Shown here in pieces: positions 49,080 through 56,697 of a stretch of 64,000 bases of DNA. The translations under genes were made by a program, and so were the position numbers. Source of the DNA: an uncultured Collinsella sp. (lineage in GTDB: Bacteria; Actinomycetota; Coriobacteriia; Coriobacteriales; Coriobacteriaceae). Every line of letters begins with the position of its first letter. The first letter of the stretch is position 1. The DNA is taken from assembly GCA_900759335.1 (NCBI GenBank), contig CAAEUX010000088.1, positions 1 through 64,000 of the forward strand, in the 5' to 3' direction. The notes under the pieces are model-generated. The model searched no databases. It was not told where the DNA came from and saw nothing but the letters and a program-made list of their open reading frames with translations.

Positions 49080-49880
49080 ATGGGTATTAAAGCGTGCGCG
49101 GCTGGTTTTTGCTGTGCGGACGTCTATCAAAACATCGGCGTGTTCTATCCGACTGGTAATGGCATTGACTGGGGTATCCATCTTGCACGAATGGGCGTTT
49201 CGGTATCCGCCGTGTCGGTTGTCGGCAAGGACGAGTACGGAGACAAGATGAGAGAGGCGCTGGCCGCTGAGGGGCTCGATATCTCACATCTGCGGGTGGA
49301 GGATGGCGACACCTCGGTGATGCTCATGGCATTGAAAGACGGCGTCGATCGCGTGCATCTCGAGGCAATCGATGGCGTAATGGAGACATATCGTCCGAAT
49401 GAAGATGACCGGGCGTTTATCCTAGAGCATGACATCATTCATACCGACCTGTTTGGCAATTGTTTGGACCTCCTGCCCGAATGGCATGATGCGGGCAAGA
49501 CGGTGGTTATGGACTTCTCGGTGTTCAGCCAGGATCCCGAATATGCATGCGAGGCTCATTTTCCTTACGTAGACTATGCGTTCATGTCGTTTGAAGAGGA
49601 CACTCCGGAGCTGCGAGACTGGGTACGCCACGTGCAGGAATTGGGACCGCGCGTTGCGGTTGCCACGCTTGGCGAGAAGGGAAGCATTGCCTATGACGGT
49701 GAGCGCTTCTATGAGTGCGGGATCGTACCGGCGGAGAAGGTCGTTAATACCGTGGGTGCCGGCGACTCGTATATTGCCGGGTTTACCAAGGGCGTGATCG
49801 ATGGCCTTGATATTCCGGCGTGTATGAAGGCGGGCGCTGAGCTGTCGTCCCGAGTGATTGGTTCGTTTGAGCCGTACTAG
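49080..49880 (+). CDS. FrlD-like PfkB-family kinase 2
   Basis: A 266-residue PfkB kinase, clearly different from kinase 1. FYPTGNGIDWGIHLARMGVS replaces the usual GGN substrate motif by TGN, and the catalytic motif is NTVGAGDSYIAGF. The changed sugar-binding motif hints at another substrate than kinase 1. ATG 49080 follows TTGGAGAAGACC. The amidohydrolase gene follows after 27 bases. Confidence 0.85.
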   Translation: MGIKACAAGFCCADVYQNIGVFYPTGNGIDWGIHLARMGVSVSAVSVVGKDEYGDKMREALAAEGLDISHLRVEDGDTSVMLMALKDGVDRVHLEAIDGVMETYRPNEDDRAFILEHDIIHTDLFGNCLDLLPEWHDAGKTVVMDFSVFSQDPEYACEAHFPYVDYAFMSFEEDTPELRDWVRHVQELGPRVAVATLGEKGSIAYDGERFYECGIVPAEKVVNTVGAGDSYIAGFTKGVIDGLDIPACMKAGAELSSRVIGSFEPY

Positions 49881-49907
49881 GGTCAAATGCCTGGAAAGGA
49901 GTACGAA

Positions 49908-50768
49908 ATGGTTATCGACATGTTGGTCCATCCTATGCTCTACGGCGAGATCTGTAAGCCGGGTGATGAGCCTGATGGATTCGGCTTTTGGTCACGAGAA
50001 TTTGGTATGGGGCATATGGGCCCCATGGATTGGGATGAGCTTCAAGTCGAGATGGACGTCTGCGATGTGCAGAAGAGCGTGCTCATGCCGCTCGATGTAA
50101 CCACGGCATGCGGAGGGCACTTTGGCACCAACGACCAGATTGCCATGCTGGTTGCCGCGCATCCCGATCGTCTGTGGGGATTTGCGAGCGTAGACCCGCA
50201 GGTGAGCGGTGCCGCAGACGAATTGGAGCGCGCCTTTACCGAGTTGGGGGCAAAGGGGCTTTGCCTGCATCCTGCAAAGCAGGGTTTTGCCCCCGATGAT
50301 GCTGTGGCCGAGCCGCTTTACGAGCTGTGCGAGCGCTATAACAAGCCGGTGGTTTTCCATGCCGGTATGTCTTGGGAGCCTGGCGCAGAGCTCTCGCGCA
50401 GTAACCCGCTTGCATTTGAGCACACAATCGCAACGCATCCAAATGTGCGCTTTAGTTTGACTCACTTTGGCTGGCCCTGGGTGCGCGAGACCGTGGCGAT
50501 GCTGCTCAAGTATCCCAACTGCTACACGGACACCTCTATCACTTACATCGATTCGCCCGAGGAGATGATGCAGCGTCTTTTCACGGTCGATATGGGGCCG
50601 CTGTGGTATGAGCGCGCGCTATCGCACCAAGTGATGTTCGCCAGCAATACGCCGCGCTTCCGTGCATTCAAACTCAAGCGGGCGCTCGATACCGTGCCCA
50701 TGCGCGATGATGCGCGAGAAAGGCTCTACTGGGGTAATGCCCTGCGTTTTCTTGAAGGGGATGAGTAA
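49908..50768 (+). CDS. Amidohydrolase 2-family protein with degenerate metal motifs
   Basis: A 286-residue TIM-barrel protein of the amidohydrolase 2 (ACMSD-like) family. The first metal motif, usually DxHxH, reads IDMLVHPML, so the first histidine is lost. The later histidines are kept in VVFHAGMSWEP and SLTHFGWPWV. The catalytic aspartate region, usually GSDxP, reads FASNTPRF. It may use a different metal arrangement or have become a non-hydrolytic lyase or isomerase. ATG 49908 follows GGAAAGGAGTACGAA. Confidence 0.78.
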   Translation: MVIDMLVHPMLYGEICKPGDEPDGFGFWSREFGMGHMGPMDWDELQVEMDVCDVQKSVLMPLDVTTACGGHFGTNDQIAMLVAAHPDRLWGFASVDPQVSGAADELERAFTELGAKGLCLHPAKQGFAPDDAVAEPLYELCERYNKPVVFHAGMSWEPGAELSRSNPLAFEHTIATHPNVRFSLTHFGWPWVRETVAMLLKYPNCYTDTSITYIDSPEEMMQRLFTVDMGPLWYERALSHQVMFASNTPRFRAFKLKRALDTVPMRDDARERLYWGNALRFLEGDE

Positions 50769-50770
50769 AC

Positions 50771-51199
50771 ATGGTGACGCTCGAGACATTGAGCTATCTA
50801 TCGACTGCTCCGGACCAGTTCATCGATATTACCGAAGACGTGCACACTGCCATCGAACGCAGCTCGGTGACCAATGGCTTGGCAGCGATTATTTTGTCGC
50901 ATACGACCTGTGGAATCGTGGTAAACGAGGGGCTGCCCTGCGTGGAGACGGATCTTATGGAAACGCTTGATCGCATCGCCCCACTCGATGCCCCCTATGC
51001 ACATGCACACTTCCTGCCGAGCTATGGAGCCACCGGCAACAACTCCTGTGGGCATATCAAGAGCATGATTTGTGGGAACAGTTGCTTCTTTCCCGTCCAA
51101 GATGGCCACATCGTGTGCGGAAGTGCCCAGAACATCTATCTTGCGGAGTTTGACGGTCCGCAGAAGCGAAAAGTGTACGTCGAGGTGCTGGGGGAGTAA
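50771..51199 (+). CDS. YjbQ/UPF0047 family protein
   Basis: A 142-residue protein of the YjbQ family, with the hallmark SHTTCGIVVNEG (histidine and threonines), GNNSCGHIKSMICG and the C-terminal FDGPQKRKVYVEVLG. Family members form trimers with a metal-like site. The biochemical function is not settled, though thiamin phosphate synthase activity has been reported for some. The extra cysteines (TTCG, NNSCGH, MICGNSC) differ from the usual sequence. It starts 2 bases after the amidohydrolase stop, so it is surely part of the operon. Confidence 0.88.
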   Translation: MVTLETLSYLSTAPDQFIDITEDVHTAIERSSVTNGLAAIILSHTTCGIVVNEGLPCVETDLMETLDRIAPLDAPYAHAHFLPSYGATGNNSCGHIKSMICGNSCFFPVQDGHIVCGSAQNIYLAEFDGPQKRKVYVEVLGE

Positions 51200-51232
51200 C
51201 GTCCCTGCAATAACCCTATGAAGGAGCACGCT

Positions 51233-52042
51233 ATGTCGTTTCTAACTTCGATGTTCAAGACCGAAAAGCCGGTTATCGGAATGCTGCACCTGCGTCCTCT
51301 GCCGGGCGACCCACTGTATTACCCGGGTGGAAGCGTGTCGCAGGTCGTGGAAGCCGCCAAACGCGATCTCGAAGCGTTGCAACAGGGCGGTGTCGATGGC
51401 ATTTTGATTACCAATGAGCTCTCGATGCCCTATGAGCAGCACGTTTCTCCCTCAACCCTTGCATCGATGGGCTATGTTATCGGGGCTCTATCCCATGATC
51501 TGTCGACTCCTTGGGGAGCTGAGACTATTTACGATGGTGATGCCACAATCGAGCTGTGCGCTGCCGTCGATGCGCAGTTCACGCGCTGCAATTTTTGCGG
51601 TGCCTGGGCCGGTGATCTCGGGCTGATTAACCGAGATTTCGCGCACACCATGCGTCGCAAGGCGGCGCTGCGCCTGGATGACCTCAAGCTTTTTCACTTC
51701 ATCACGAGCGAGGGGGAGGTTTATCTCAACGACCGCACGACTGCGGACATTGCCGATTCACTTCTCTTTAATTGCCTTCCGGATGCAATGGTCATCGGCG
51801 GTTTGGCTGCCGGTCGTGGCGCTTCGGGCGAGCTTGCCGATGAAGTCCGCGAGCGTGTTGGCGAAGTACCCGTGGTATGTGGCACCGGTTGTCGCGAAAA
51901 TACCGTGGCTGACGTATTTGCTCACTACGATGGCGCGTTTGTCGGCACCTGCTTAAAGCGCGACGGAAAGCTGGATGCTCCGGTTGATGTTGAGCGGGTA
52001 GCTCGTTTTATGGCTGCCGCTCGTACGGCGCGAGGGGAGTAG
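51233..52042 (+). CDS. BtpA/SgcQ-family TIM-barrel protein
   Basis: A 269-residue protein of the BtpA/SgcQ family. VIGMLHLRPLPGDPLYYPGG at the N terminus and GVDGILITNELSMPYE are typical. The phosphate-binding end is ADAMVIGGLAAGRGASGEL with CGTGCRENTVADVF. SgcQ-like proteins occur in sugar catabolic operons and are thought to be nucleosidases or lyases of sugar phosphates, but the reaction is not proven. ATG 51233 follows AAGGAGCACGCT. The FGGY kinase gene follows after 6 bases. Confidence 0.85.
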   Translation: MSFLTSMFKTEKPVIGMLHLRPLPGDPLYYPGGSVSQVVEAAKRDLEALQQGGVDGILITNELSMPYEQHVSPSTLASMGYVIGALSHDLSTPWGAETIYDGDATIELCAAVDAQFTRCNFCGAWAGDLGLINRDFAHTMRRKAALRLDDLKLFHFITSEGEVYLNDRTTADIADSLLFNCLPDAMVIGGLAAGRGASGELADEVRERVGEVPVVCGTGCRENTVADVFAHYDGAFVGTCLKRDGKLDAPVDVERVARFMAAARTARGE

Positions 52043-52048
52043 GCACCT

Positions 52049-53566
52049 ATGGCGCTCTATCTGGGTATTGATATTGGGACAAGCGCCTCTAAAGGCGTTT
52101 TAATCGATGATCGATGCAATATCGTTTGCCAAGCCTCTTGTGGACACAAGACGGACAACCCGTGTGACGGATGGTACCAGCATGATGCAGAGGCAGTCTG
52201 GTGGGGCGATTTTTGCCGCTTGTCGCGCGAGCTGGTGGCGCGATCGGGGGTTAACGCGGCACAGATCGGATGCGTGGGCCTTTCCGCATTGGGTTGCGAC
52301 TGTGTGCCGGTCGATACCGAGTGCAACGCGCTGGCGCCCGCGATTTTGTATGGAGTCGATGCACGTTCGAAGCCGCAGATTGACGAGCTTCTTTCCGAAT
52401 ATGGGTCAGACCGCGCACGCGAGCTTTTCGGGCACGATCCCTGTTCGTCAGATATTGCTCCCAAGATCTTGTGGTTTAAGGAGAATATGCCCGAGGTGCA
52501 CGAACGTGCTGCGAAGTTCCTGACGGCGTCATCGTTTCTATGCGCAAAGTTGACGGGGCGTTTTACGGTGGACCGTTATTTGGCGGAGGATTTTCTTCCC
52601 CTATACGACCGCTACACCTGGAAGGTTGATGCTCGTGAATGTGCTCGTTTCTGCCGGCCTGACCAGATGGCGGAGGTAATGTCGGCTACCGATATTGCCG
52701 GGGTGATTACGCGGCGTGCGGCTGAGGCGACGGGGCTCGCGGCAGGGACACCTGTCTTAGTGGGAACGGGCGACTCTGGTGCCGAGGCCATTTCGACGGG
52801 TGTATTCCGTCCCGGCGATATGATGGTTCAGTTGGGGAGTACGGCGTATTTCATCTACCTAGCTGATCATATGATCGATGATGCCCGCCTGTGGCCGGGG
52901 ACGTTTATCATACCCGGAACTTACGGGATCTGCGCGGGGACCAATACGGCGGGCGCACTCACATCGTGGCTGCGTCAAGAGCTGTATCGCGACGCCGTAG
53001 AGGCCGAGGGCCACGGTGGTCCCGATGCCTATTCGGTTATGGCGCATGATGCCGCCGATGTGGCGCCGGGTGCCGATGGGCTCCTGTGTCTGCCGTACTT
53101 TGCGGGGGAGCGTACTCCGCTCAACGATCCCGAGGCGCGTGGCGTCTTCTTTGGCCTGACCGGAAGGCATACGCGAGCCCATATGGTTCGTGCCGCCTTG
53201 GAAGGCGTCGCGTATACCGTTGCATCCCACATCGACATTATCGAGCGAGAGCATGGACTGCCAATTGGGCGCATTATGCTTGTCGGAGGTGGAACCAAGA
53301 ATCCAGTTTGGATGCAGGCTATCGCCGACGTATGCGGGCGCGAGGTCTCGGTTGCCAAGGTTACGGTGGGTGCATGCTTCGGTGATGCCATCATGGCGGC
53401 TCTTGCAGGTGGCGCCTATGCATCATGGGATGAGCTCGCCCAAGTCCTTGGCGTTGCGCAAACAATCGTGCCCGATATGACTGCCCACGAGTTATATGCG
53501 TCGCGCCGTCATATCTTTGACGAATTGTATGCACGCAACCGTGATCTCATGCACGAATTGGTGTAA
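52049..53566 (+). CDS. FGGY-family carbohydrate kinase
   Basis: A 505-residue kinase of the xylulokinase/gluconokinase family. The phosphate-1 motif is LGIDIGTSASKGVLID, and the C-terminal ATP site is IMLVGGGTKNPVWMQAIADV. LPYFAGERTPLNDPEARGVFFGL is the family motif. The catalytic aspartate is probably in VGTGDSGAEAIS. The substrate (a ketose, polyol or sugar acid) cannot be told. It is the last gene of the cluster, so the pathway has three kinases in all. Confidence 0.92.
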   Translation: MALYLGIDIGTSASKGVLIDDRCNIVCQASCGHKTDNPCDGWYQHDAEAVWWGDFCRLSRELVARSGVNAAQIGCVGLSALGCDCVPVDTECNALAPAILYGVDARSKPQIDELLSEYGSDRARELFGHDPCSSDIAPKILWFKENMPEVHERAAKFLTASSFLCAKLTGRFTVDRYLAEDFLPLYDRYTWKVDARECARFCRPDQMAEVMSATDIAGVITRRAAEATGLAAGTPVLVGTGDSGAEAISTGVFRPGDMMVQLGSTAYFIYLADHMIDDARLWPGTFIIPGTYGICAGTNTAGALTSWLRQELYRDAVEAEGHGGPDAYSVMAHDAADVAPGADGLLCLPYFAGERTPLNDPEARGVFFGLTGRHTRAHMVRAALEGVAYTVASHIDIIEREHGLPIGRIMLVGGGTKNPVWMQAIADVCGREVSVAKVTVGACFGDAIMAALAGGAYASWDELAQVLGVAQTIVPDMTAHELYASRRHIFDELYARNRDLMHELV

Positions 53567-53593
53567 TGCTGCCGAATTGTACTGCCTACTAAT

Positions 53594-53625
53594 AGGGACT
53601 GCGTTGTGCGATTCGCATGTCCCTT
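53594..53625. terminator. Hairpin at the end of the catabolic cluster
   Basis: AGGGACTGCG and CGCATGTCCCT pair with a one-base bulge, between the convergent FGGY kinase and TatD genes. It may serve both strands and again has GGGAC/GTCCC ends. Confidence 0.5.
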
Positions 53626-53645
53626 GGCATTTTTGCCCACAGGGG

Positions 53646-54428
53646 TTAGCGAAGGTCAAAAACAGAGCGCGCATTTGCTAAAACTGCCGACTCAATGTGC
53701 TTTGCGTCGCAGTTTTTGAGCGAGGCGACGTGTTCTGAGGCGCTTTCGAGCGATCTGATGAGTGACTGTGCGCTTATTTCTGCGTTTGCCTCCGCTGGTG
53801 CATCGGTCTCGAGCAGTAAACGATCGAGTGGAATTTGTCGTACGTATTCGCGTCCTCGTTTAGATGCGAGCATGCGTTCGTTGACGGAAAAATAACAGCC
53901 CGCATTACGCGCGCGGACGAGTTCGTCCGAAGTACCGCTAAACCAGTGGAAGATGATAACGGGGGAGTCGGGGTTTGGGATGAGTAGTCCATGCGATTCG
54001 AGGACGTCCAGTACGGCTCCTGCCGAACGAACGGCGTGAATTGATATCACGCGCCCGGTAAGAGGATGCTGCACGAGCGCATCGCAGAGCCGGTTAAGTG
54101 CCTGTATTTGTAGCGGCTCACTTCCAGCAAAGCGCGCGGAAAAGTCGAGTCCGACTTCGCCGATGTAGCGTTCTTGGGCAGCAACTTCGCAAAGCAGATT
54201 GACTTCGGCAGGACCGCAGCGGCCGTCGGCGAGCCACCAGGGGTGAAGCCCAACGCCGGCGATGATGCCTGGTTGGCGACAGGCGCGCTCGTTTGCGGCC
54301 GAAAAGTCGCGCGGATTGACGCCGCAGTCAAATAGACCCAAGCCCAGCGCCGTCGCCTCATCGGCAACGGCGTCCGGGTGAGCCATTAAATCAAGATGCC
54401 AGTGTGCATCAAATAACCGGGGCTCCAT
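53646..54428 (-). CDS. TatD-family metal-dependent hydrolase
   Basis: A 260-residue TatD-type hydrolase (DNase-like). Metal ligands: FDAHWHLDL at the N terminus, the glutamate in YIGEVGLDFSARF, histidines in ISIHAVRSAG and IIFHWFSG, and the aspartate in LLLETDAP. The second motif is slightly unusual, since most relatives have GEIGLD. It is 14 bases behind the tcdA gene on the same strand. Confidence 0.9.
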   Translation of the reverse strand: MEPRLFDAHWHLDLMAHPDAVADEATALGLGLFDCGVNPRDFSAANERACRQPGIIAGVGLHPWWLADGRCGPAEVNLLCEVAAQERYIGEVGLDFSARFAGSEPLQIQALNRLCDALVQHPLTGRVISIHAVRSAGAVLDVLESHGLLIPNPDSPVIIFHWFSGTSDELVRARNAGCYFSVNERMLASKRGREYVRQIPLDRLLLETDAPAEANAEISAQSLIRSLESASEHVASLKNCDAKHIESAVLANARSVFDLR

Positions 54429-54442
54429 CTCGGTGCGCTCCG

Positions 54443-55237
54443 CTAGTCCAGACGTTGGCCATCGGAGCGTACGCGCTCAGTGCCGCGGCCGCTGATCTGG
54501 CGGATAACCTCGCCGGCAATCATCTGGCCCATGATGGGCGGCATAAAGCTGGCGGTTCCCAGCTCGGTGCGCTCGTGGATGTTGGAAGGGTCGCGGGGCT
54601 GTGTCTTAACCGATTCCTCGCAGCTAAACAGTGCATGCAGGCTCTTGATTCCGCGCTTCTTGCATTCTTTGCGCATGATGCGGCTCATGGGGTCACGTAC
54701 CGTATCGAAAATGTCGGCAAAGCGGAGGCACTCGGGATGGAGCTTGTTGGCCCCGCCCATGGAGCTAACCAAACGAATGTCGTGGTCCTGAGCATATTTG
54801 GCAATGGTGAGCTTGGCCGAGATGGTGTCGATGGCGTCGACGACGTAGTCGAGCTTGCCGTCCGTCTGCTCCAAAACGCTCGCGAAGAAATCATCGATGT
54901 TGTCGCTCAGCAGGTATTCGGTGCGCTTGATGACGGTAGCGGTAGGGTTGATGTCGTGAATCATAGCCTCCATGACGTCGACTTTGCGCTTGCCGACGGT
55001 GCTGTGAAAGGCGATGGCCTGGCGATTGATATTGCTGGGCGCGATGATGTCCTTATCCAGAATGACGAAATGTCCGATGCCGCCGCGGGCGAGTGCCTCG
55101 CAGCAGTTGGAGCCCACGCCTCCGCAGCCGAGCACCAGTACCGTAGCATCGGCGAGCTTGTCGAGTGCCTCGCGGCCCATGATGATTTCGAGCTTGGTAT
55201 CGCGCGTCTCGACGAGAGCAGTAGCGTTTTCGGTCAT
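54443..55237 (-). CDS. tcdA: tRNA threonylcarbamoyladenosine dehydratase
   Basis: A 264-residue E1-like (ThiF/MoeB fold) enzyme that cyclises t6A37 of tRNA to ct6A. The ATP-binding motif is VLGCGGVGSNCCEALAR (near 36-50), followed by DKDIIAPSNINRQ, VDAIDTISAKLTIAKYA and the C-terminal GTASFMPPIMGQMIAGEVIR. CsdE or CsdA partners are not adjacent. ATG 55237 is 7 bases behind GGAGG; an ATG at 55243 touches it. Confidence 0.93.
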   Translation of the reverse strand: MTENATALVETRDTKLEIIMGREALDKLADATVLVLGCGGVGSNCCEALARGGIGHFVILDKDIIAPSNINRQAIAFHSTVGKRKVDVMEAMIHDINPTATVIKRTEYLLSDNIDDFFASVLEQTDGKLDYVVDAIDTISAKLTIAKYAQDHDIRLVSSMGGANKLHPECLRFADIFDTVRDPMSRIMRKECKKRGIKSLHALFSCEESVKTQPRDPSNIHERTELGTASFMPPIMGQMIAGEVIRQISGRGTERVRSDGQRLD

Positions 55238-55324
55238 AGACATCCTCCGATGGGGAAGCGAATCGTGTTTTAGCTATCGTCATTATAGGTATTATCGCGA
55301 TTTCATTTGAGCCCTTGGGGTTTG

Positions 55325-55353
55325 TTGAAATGGGATCGGGATTCGCATAAGAT
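55325..55353 (+). promoter_or_regulatory. Promoter of a candidate small RNA
   Basis: A -35 TTGAAA (55325-55330) and a -10 TAAGAT (55348-55353) are exactly 17 bp apart, with no gene before the terminator at 55418. Confidence 0.6.
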
Positions 55354-55359
55354 TGAAGC

Positions 55360-55455
55360 AGATGGCACCCGTTGCAGCGGGTTGGCCAACTCCGAAACAC
55401 GTTTATGGCGTGAGAAGTGGCCGTCTTCGCATTACGCGATGGCGGCTATTTTTTT
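55360..55455 (+). ncRNA. Candidate small RNA (about 95 nt)
   Basis: The segment between a good promoter and a terminator has no coding frame with a ribosome binding site. Predicted stems are ACCCGTTGCAGCGGGT near the 5' end, CACG-TTTATGG-CGTG in the middle, and the terminator GCCGTCTTCGC-ATTAC-GCGATGGCGGC with seven T (55449-55455). It lies upstream of, but separate from, the sdpR promoter. It does not look like a known housekeeping RNA to me. Confidence 0.5.
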
Positions 55456-55473
55456 GAGTGTTAGATTAGATAG

Positions 55474-55508
55474 TTAGACAAACATCTAAATATCGAGTAT
55501 AGTGTGCG
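55474..55508 (+). promoter_or_regulatory. sdpRI promoter and ArsR/SdpR-type operator
   Basis: TTAGACAAACATCTAA (55474-55489) is an imperfect palindrome of the TTAGA-N6-TCTAA type. It covers a possible -35 (TAGACA), with a -10 TATAGT about 17 bp on. An autorepressing SdpR-like protein is the natural ligand. Confidence 0.5.
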
Positions 55509-55537
55509 CGTCATGAGAGATGATGAGAGGAGGTCTT

Positions 55538-55816
55538 ATGCCGGGAGAGGGTTTTAAGGCGCTTGCCGATCCAACGCGACGGCGCATTTTGGAGTTGCTG
55601 CGCGAGGGCAATTGCACGGCGGGGGAGCTTGCCGAGCATTTTGACATCAGCAAGCCGTCGTTGAGCCATCACTTGGCGACGCTCAAAAACGCCGGGTTGG
55701 TGACCGACGAACGTCATGGCCAAAACATCGTTTACAGCTTAAACACCACCGTCATGCAGGACTTGATCGGTTGGTTTATGGGCTTTACAAACACGGAAGG
55801 TGATAAGGATGAATAA
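55538..55816 (+). CDS. ArsR-family autorepressor (SdpR-like)
   Basis: A 92-residue winged-helix repressor, FKALADPTRRRILELLREGN then AGELAEHFDISKPSLSHHLATLKNAGL, without the metal-binding cysteines of ArsR or SmtB. This fits SdpR, which represses the sdpRI operon until the immunity protein sequesters it at the membrane. ATG 55538 follows GAGGAGGTCTT. It overlaps the SdpI gene by 8 bases. Confidence 0.88.
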   Translation: MPGEGFKALADPTRRRILELLREGNCTAGELAEHFDISKPSLSHHLATLKNAGLVTDERHGQNIVYSLNTTVMQDLIGWFMGFTNTEGDKDE

Positions 55817-56513
55817 CGAAAACAAGGGCATTCACCCCACGGGGGTATCGTCGCGCGTGTGGATTGCGCTGGTCGCTCTGTGCGTCGCCAATGTCGTAGC
55901 GCACCTCATGGTGATGCCGAGCTTGCCTGCGCAGATTCCCACGCACTGGGGCGCGAACGGCGCCGTCGACGGTTGGGGTCCTAGTTGGATGGCCTCCGCG
56001 CTCGGCGTGCTGCCTCTGGCGCTTCTCGCAATGTTCTGCATGGTGCCGCGCATCGACCCCAAAGGTGAGGCATATCGAACCTCGGGCAAGTTCTACCAGG
56101 GCTTCGTAATCGCCTTCACCTTGTTCATGTGCGCCATAAGCTGGCTGGGAGAGCTTACGGTCTGGGGCGTAGTGCCGGCGGTCGGTTCGGTTAACGTGCT
56201 GATTTCCGGTGTTGTCGGTTTGCTGTTCATCGGCGTAGGCAACTACTTGCCGCGTGTGAAGCAGAACTATACGCTCGGTATCAAGACACCCTGGGCGCTT
56301 GCCGATCCCGAGAACTGGCGCCGTACGCAGCGTTTTGGCGGCGCCTGCTTTATGGTGCTGGGTATTGGCCTGATTGTGATGGGCGTGGCAGGCAGCGTGC
56401 TTTCGAGTGAAGTCGTCGCCGCGGTGATTGCGGCTCTGGCGTTTGGTTCGGTTGGAGCCGTTTACGTCTACTCGTATCTGTTGTGGCGCAAATCGCAGCG
56501 AGCCGCTCGTTAA
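55809..56513 (+). CDS. SdpI-family (DUF1648) membrane protein
   Basis: A 234-residue membrane protein with six or seven helices. The start WIALVALCVANVVAHLMVMPSLPAQIPTHWG contains the DUF1648 motif (IPTHWGANGAVDGWG). The later KQNYTLGIKTPWALADPENWRRTQRFGG is the SdpI hallmark. SdpI gives immunity to the SdpC toxin in Bacillus and signals to SdpR. No sdpC-like toxin gene is near, so it may protect against toxins of neighbours or act in envelope stress. ATG 55809 follows GGAAGGTGATAAGG. Confidence 0.88.
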   Translation: MNNENKGIHPTGVSSRVWIALVALCVANVVAHLMVMPSLPAQIPTHWGANGAVDGWGPSWMASALGVLPLALLAMFCMVPRIDPKGEAYRTSGKFYQGFVIAFTLFMCAISWLGELTVWGVVPAVGSVNVLISGVVGLLFIGVGNYLPRVKQNYTLGIKTPWALADPENWRRTQRFGGACFMVLGIGLIVMGVAGSVLSSEVVAAVIAALAFGSVGAVYVYSYLLWRKSQRAAR

Positions 56514-56697
56514 GGTTGCGGAAAACTAGCGTACGCAGTTCATAGTATGTTCCGGGGGACTTTTCCCAGGTAGTATTAGGGGGTGTGGGCAACCATGCCC
56601 CTTTTTCGTTACGTTTCAGAGCTGGTTCCCTCATTTCGTTTCTACTAAAGCGAATCAAGAATAGGGAAACAGCAGGTAGAAAGGATAGAACAGGCAA

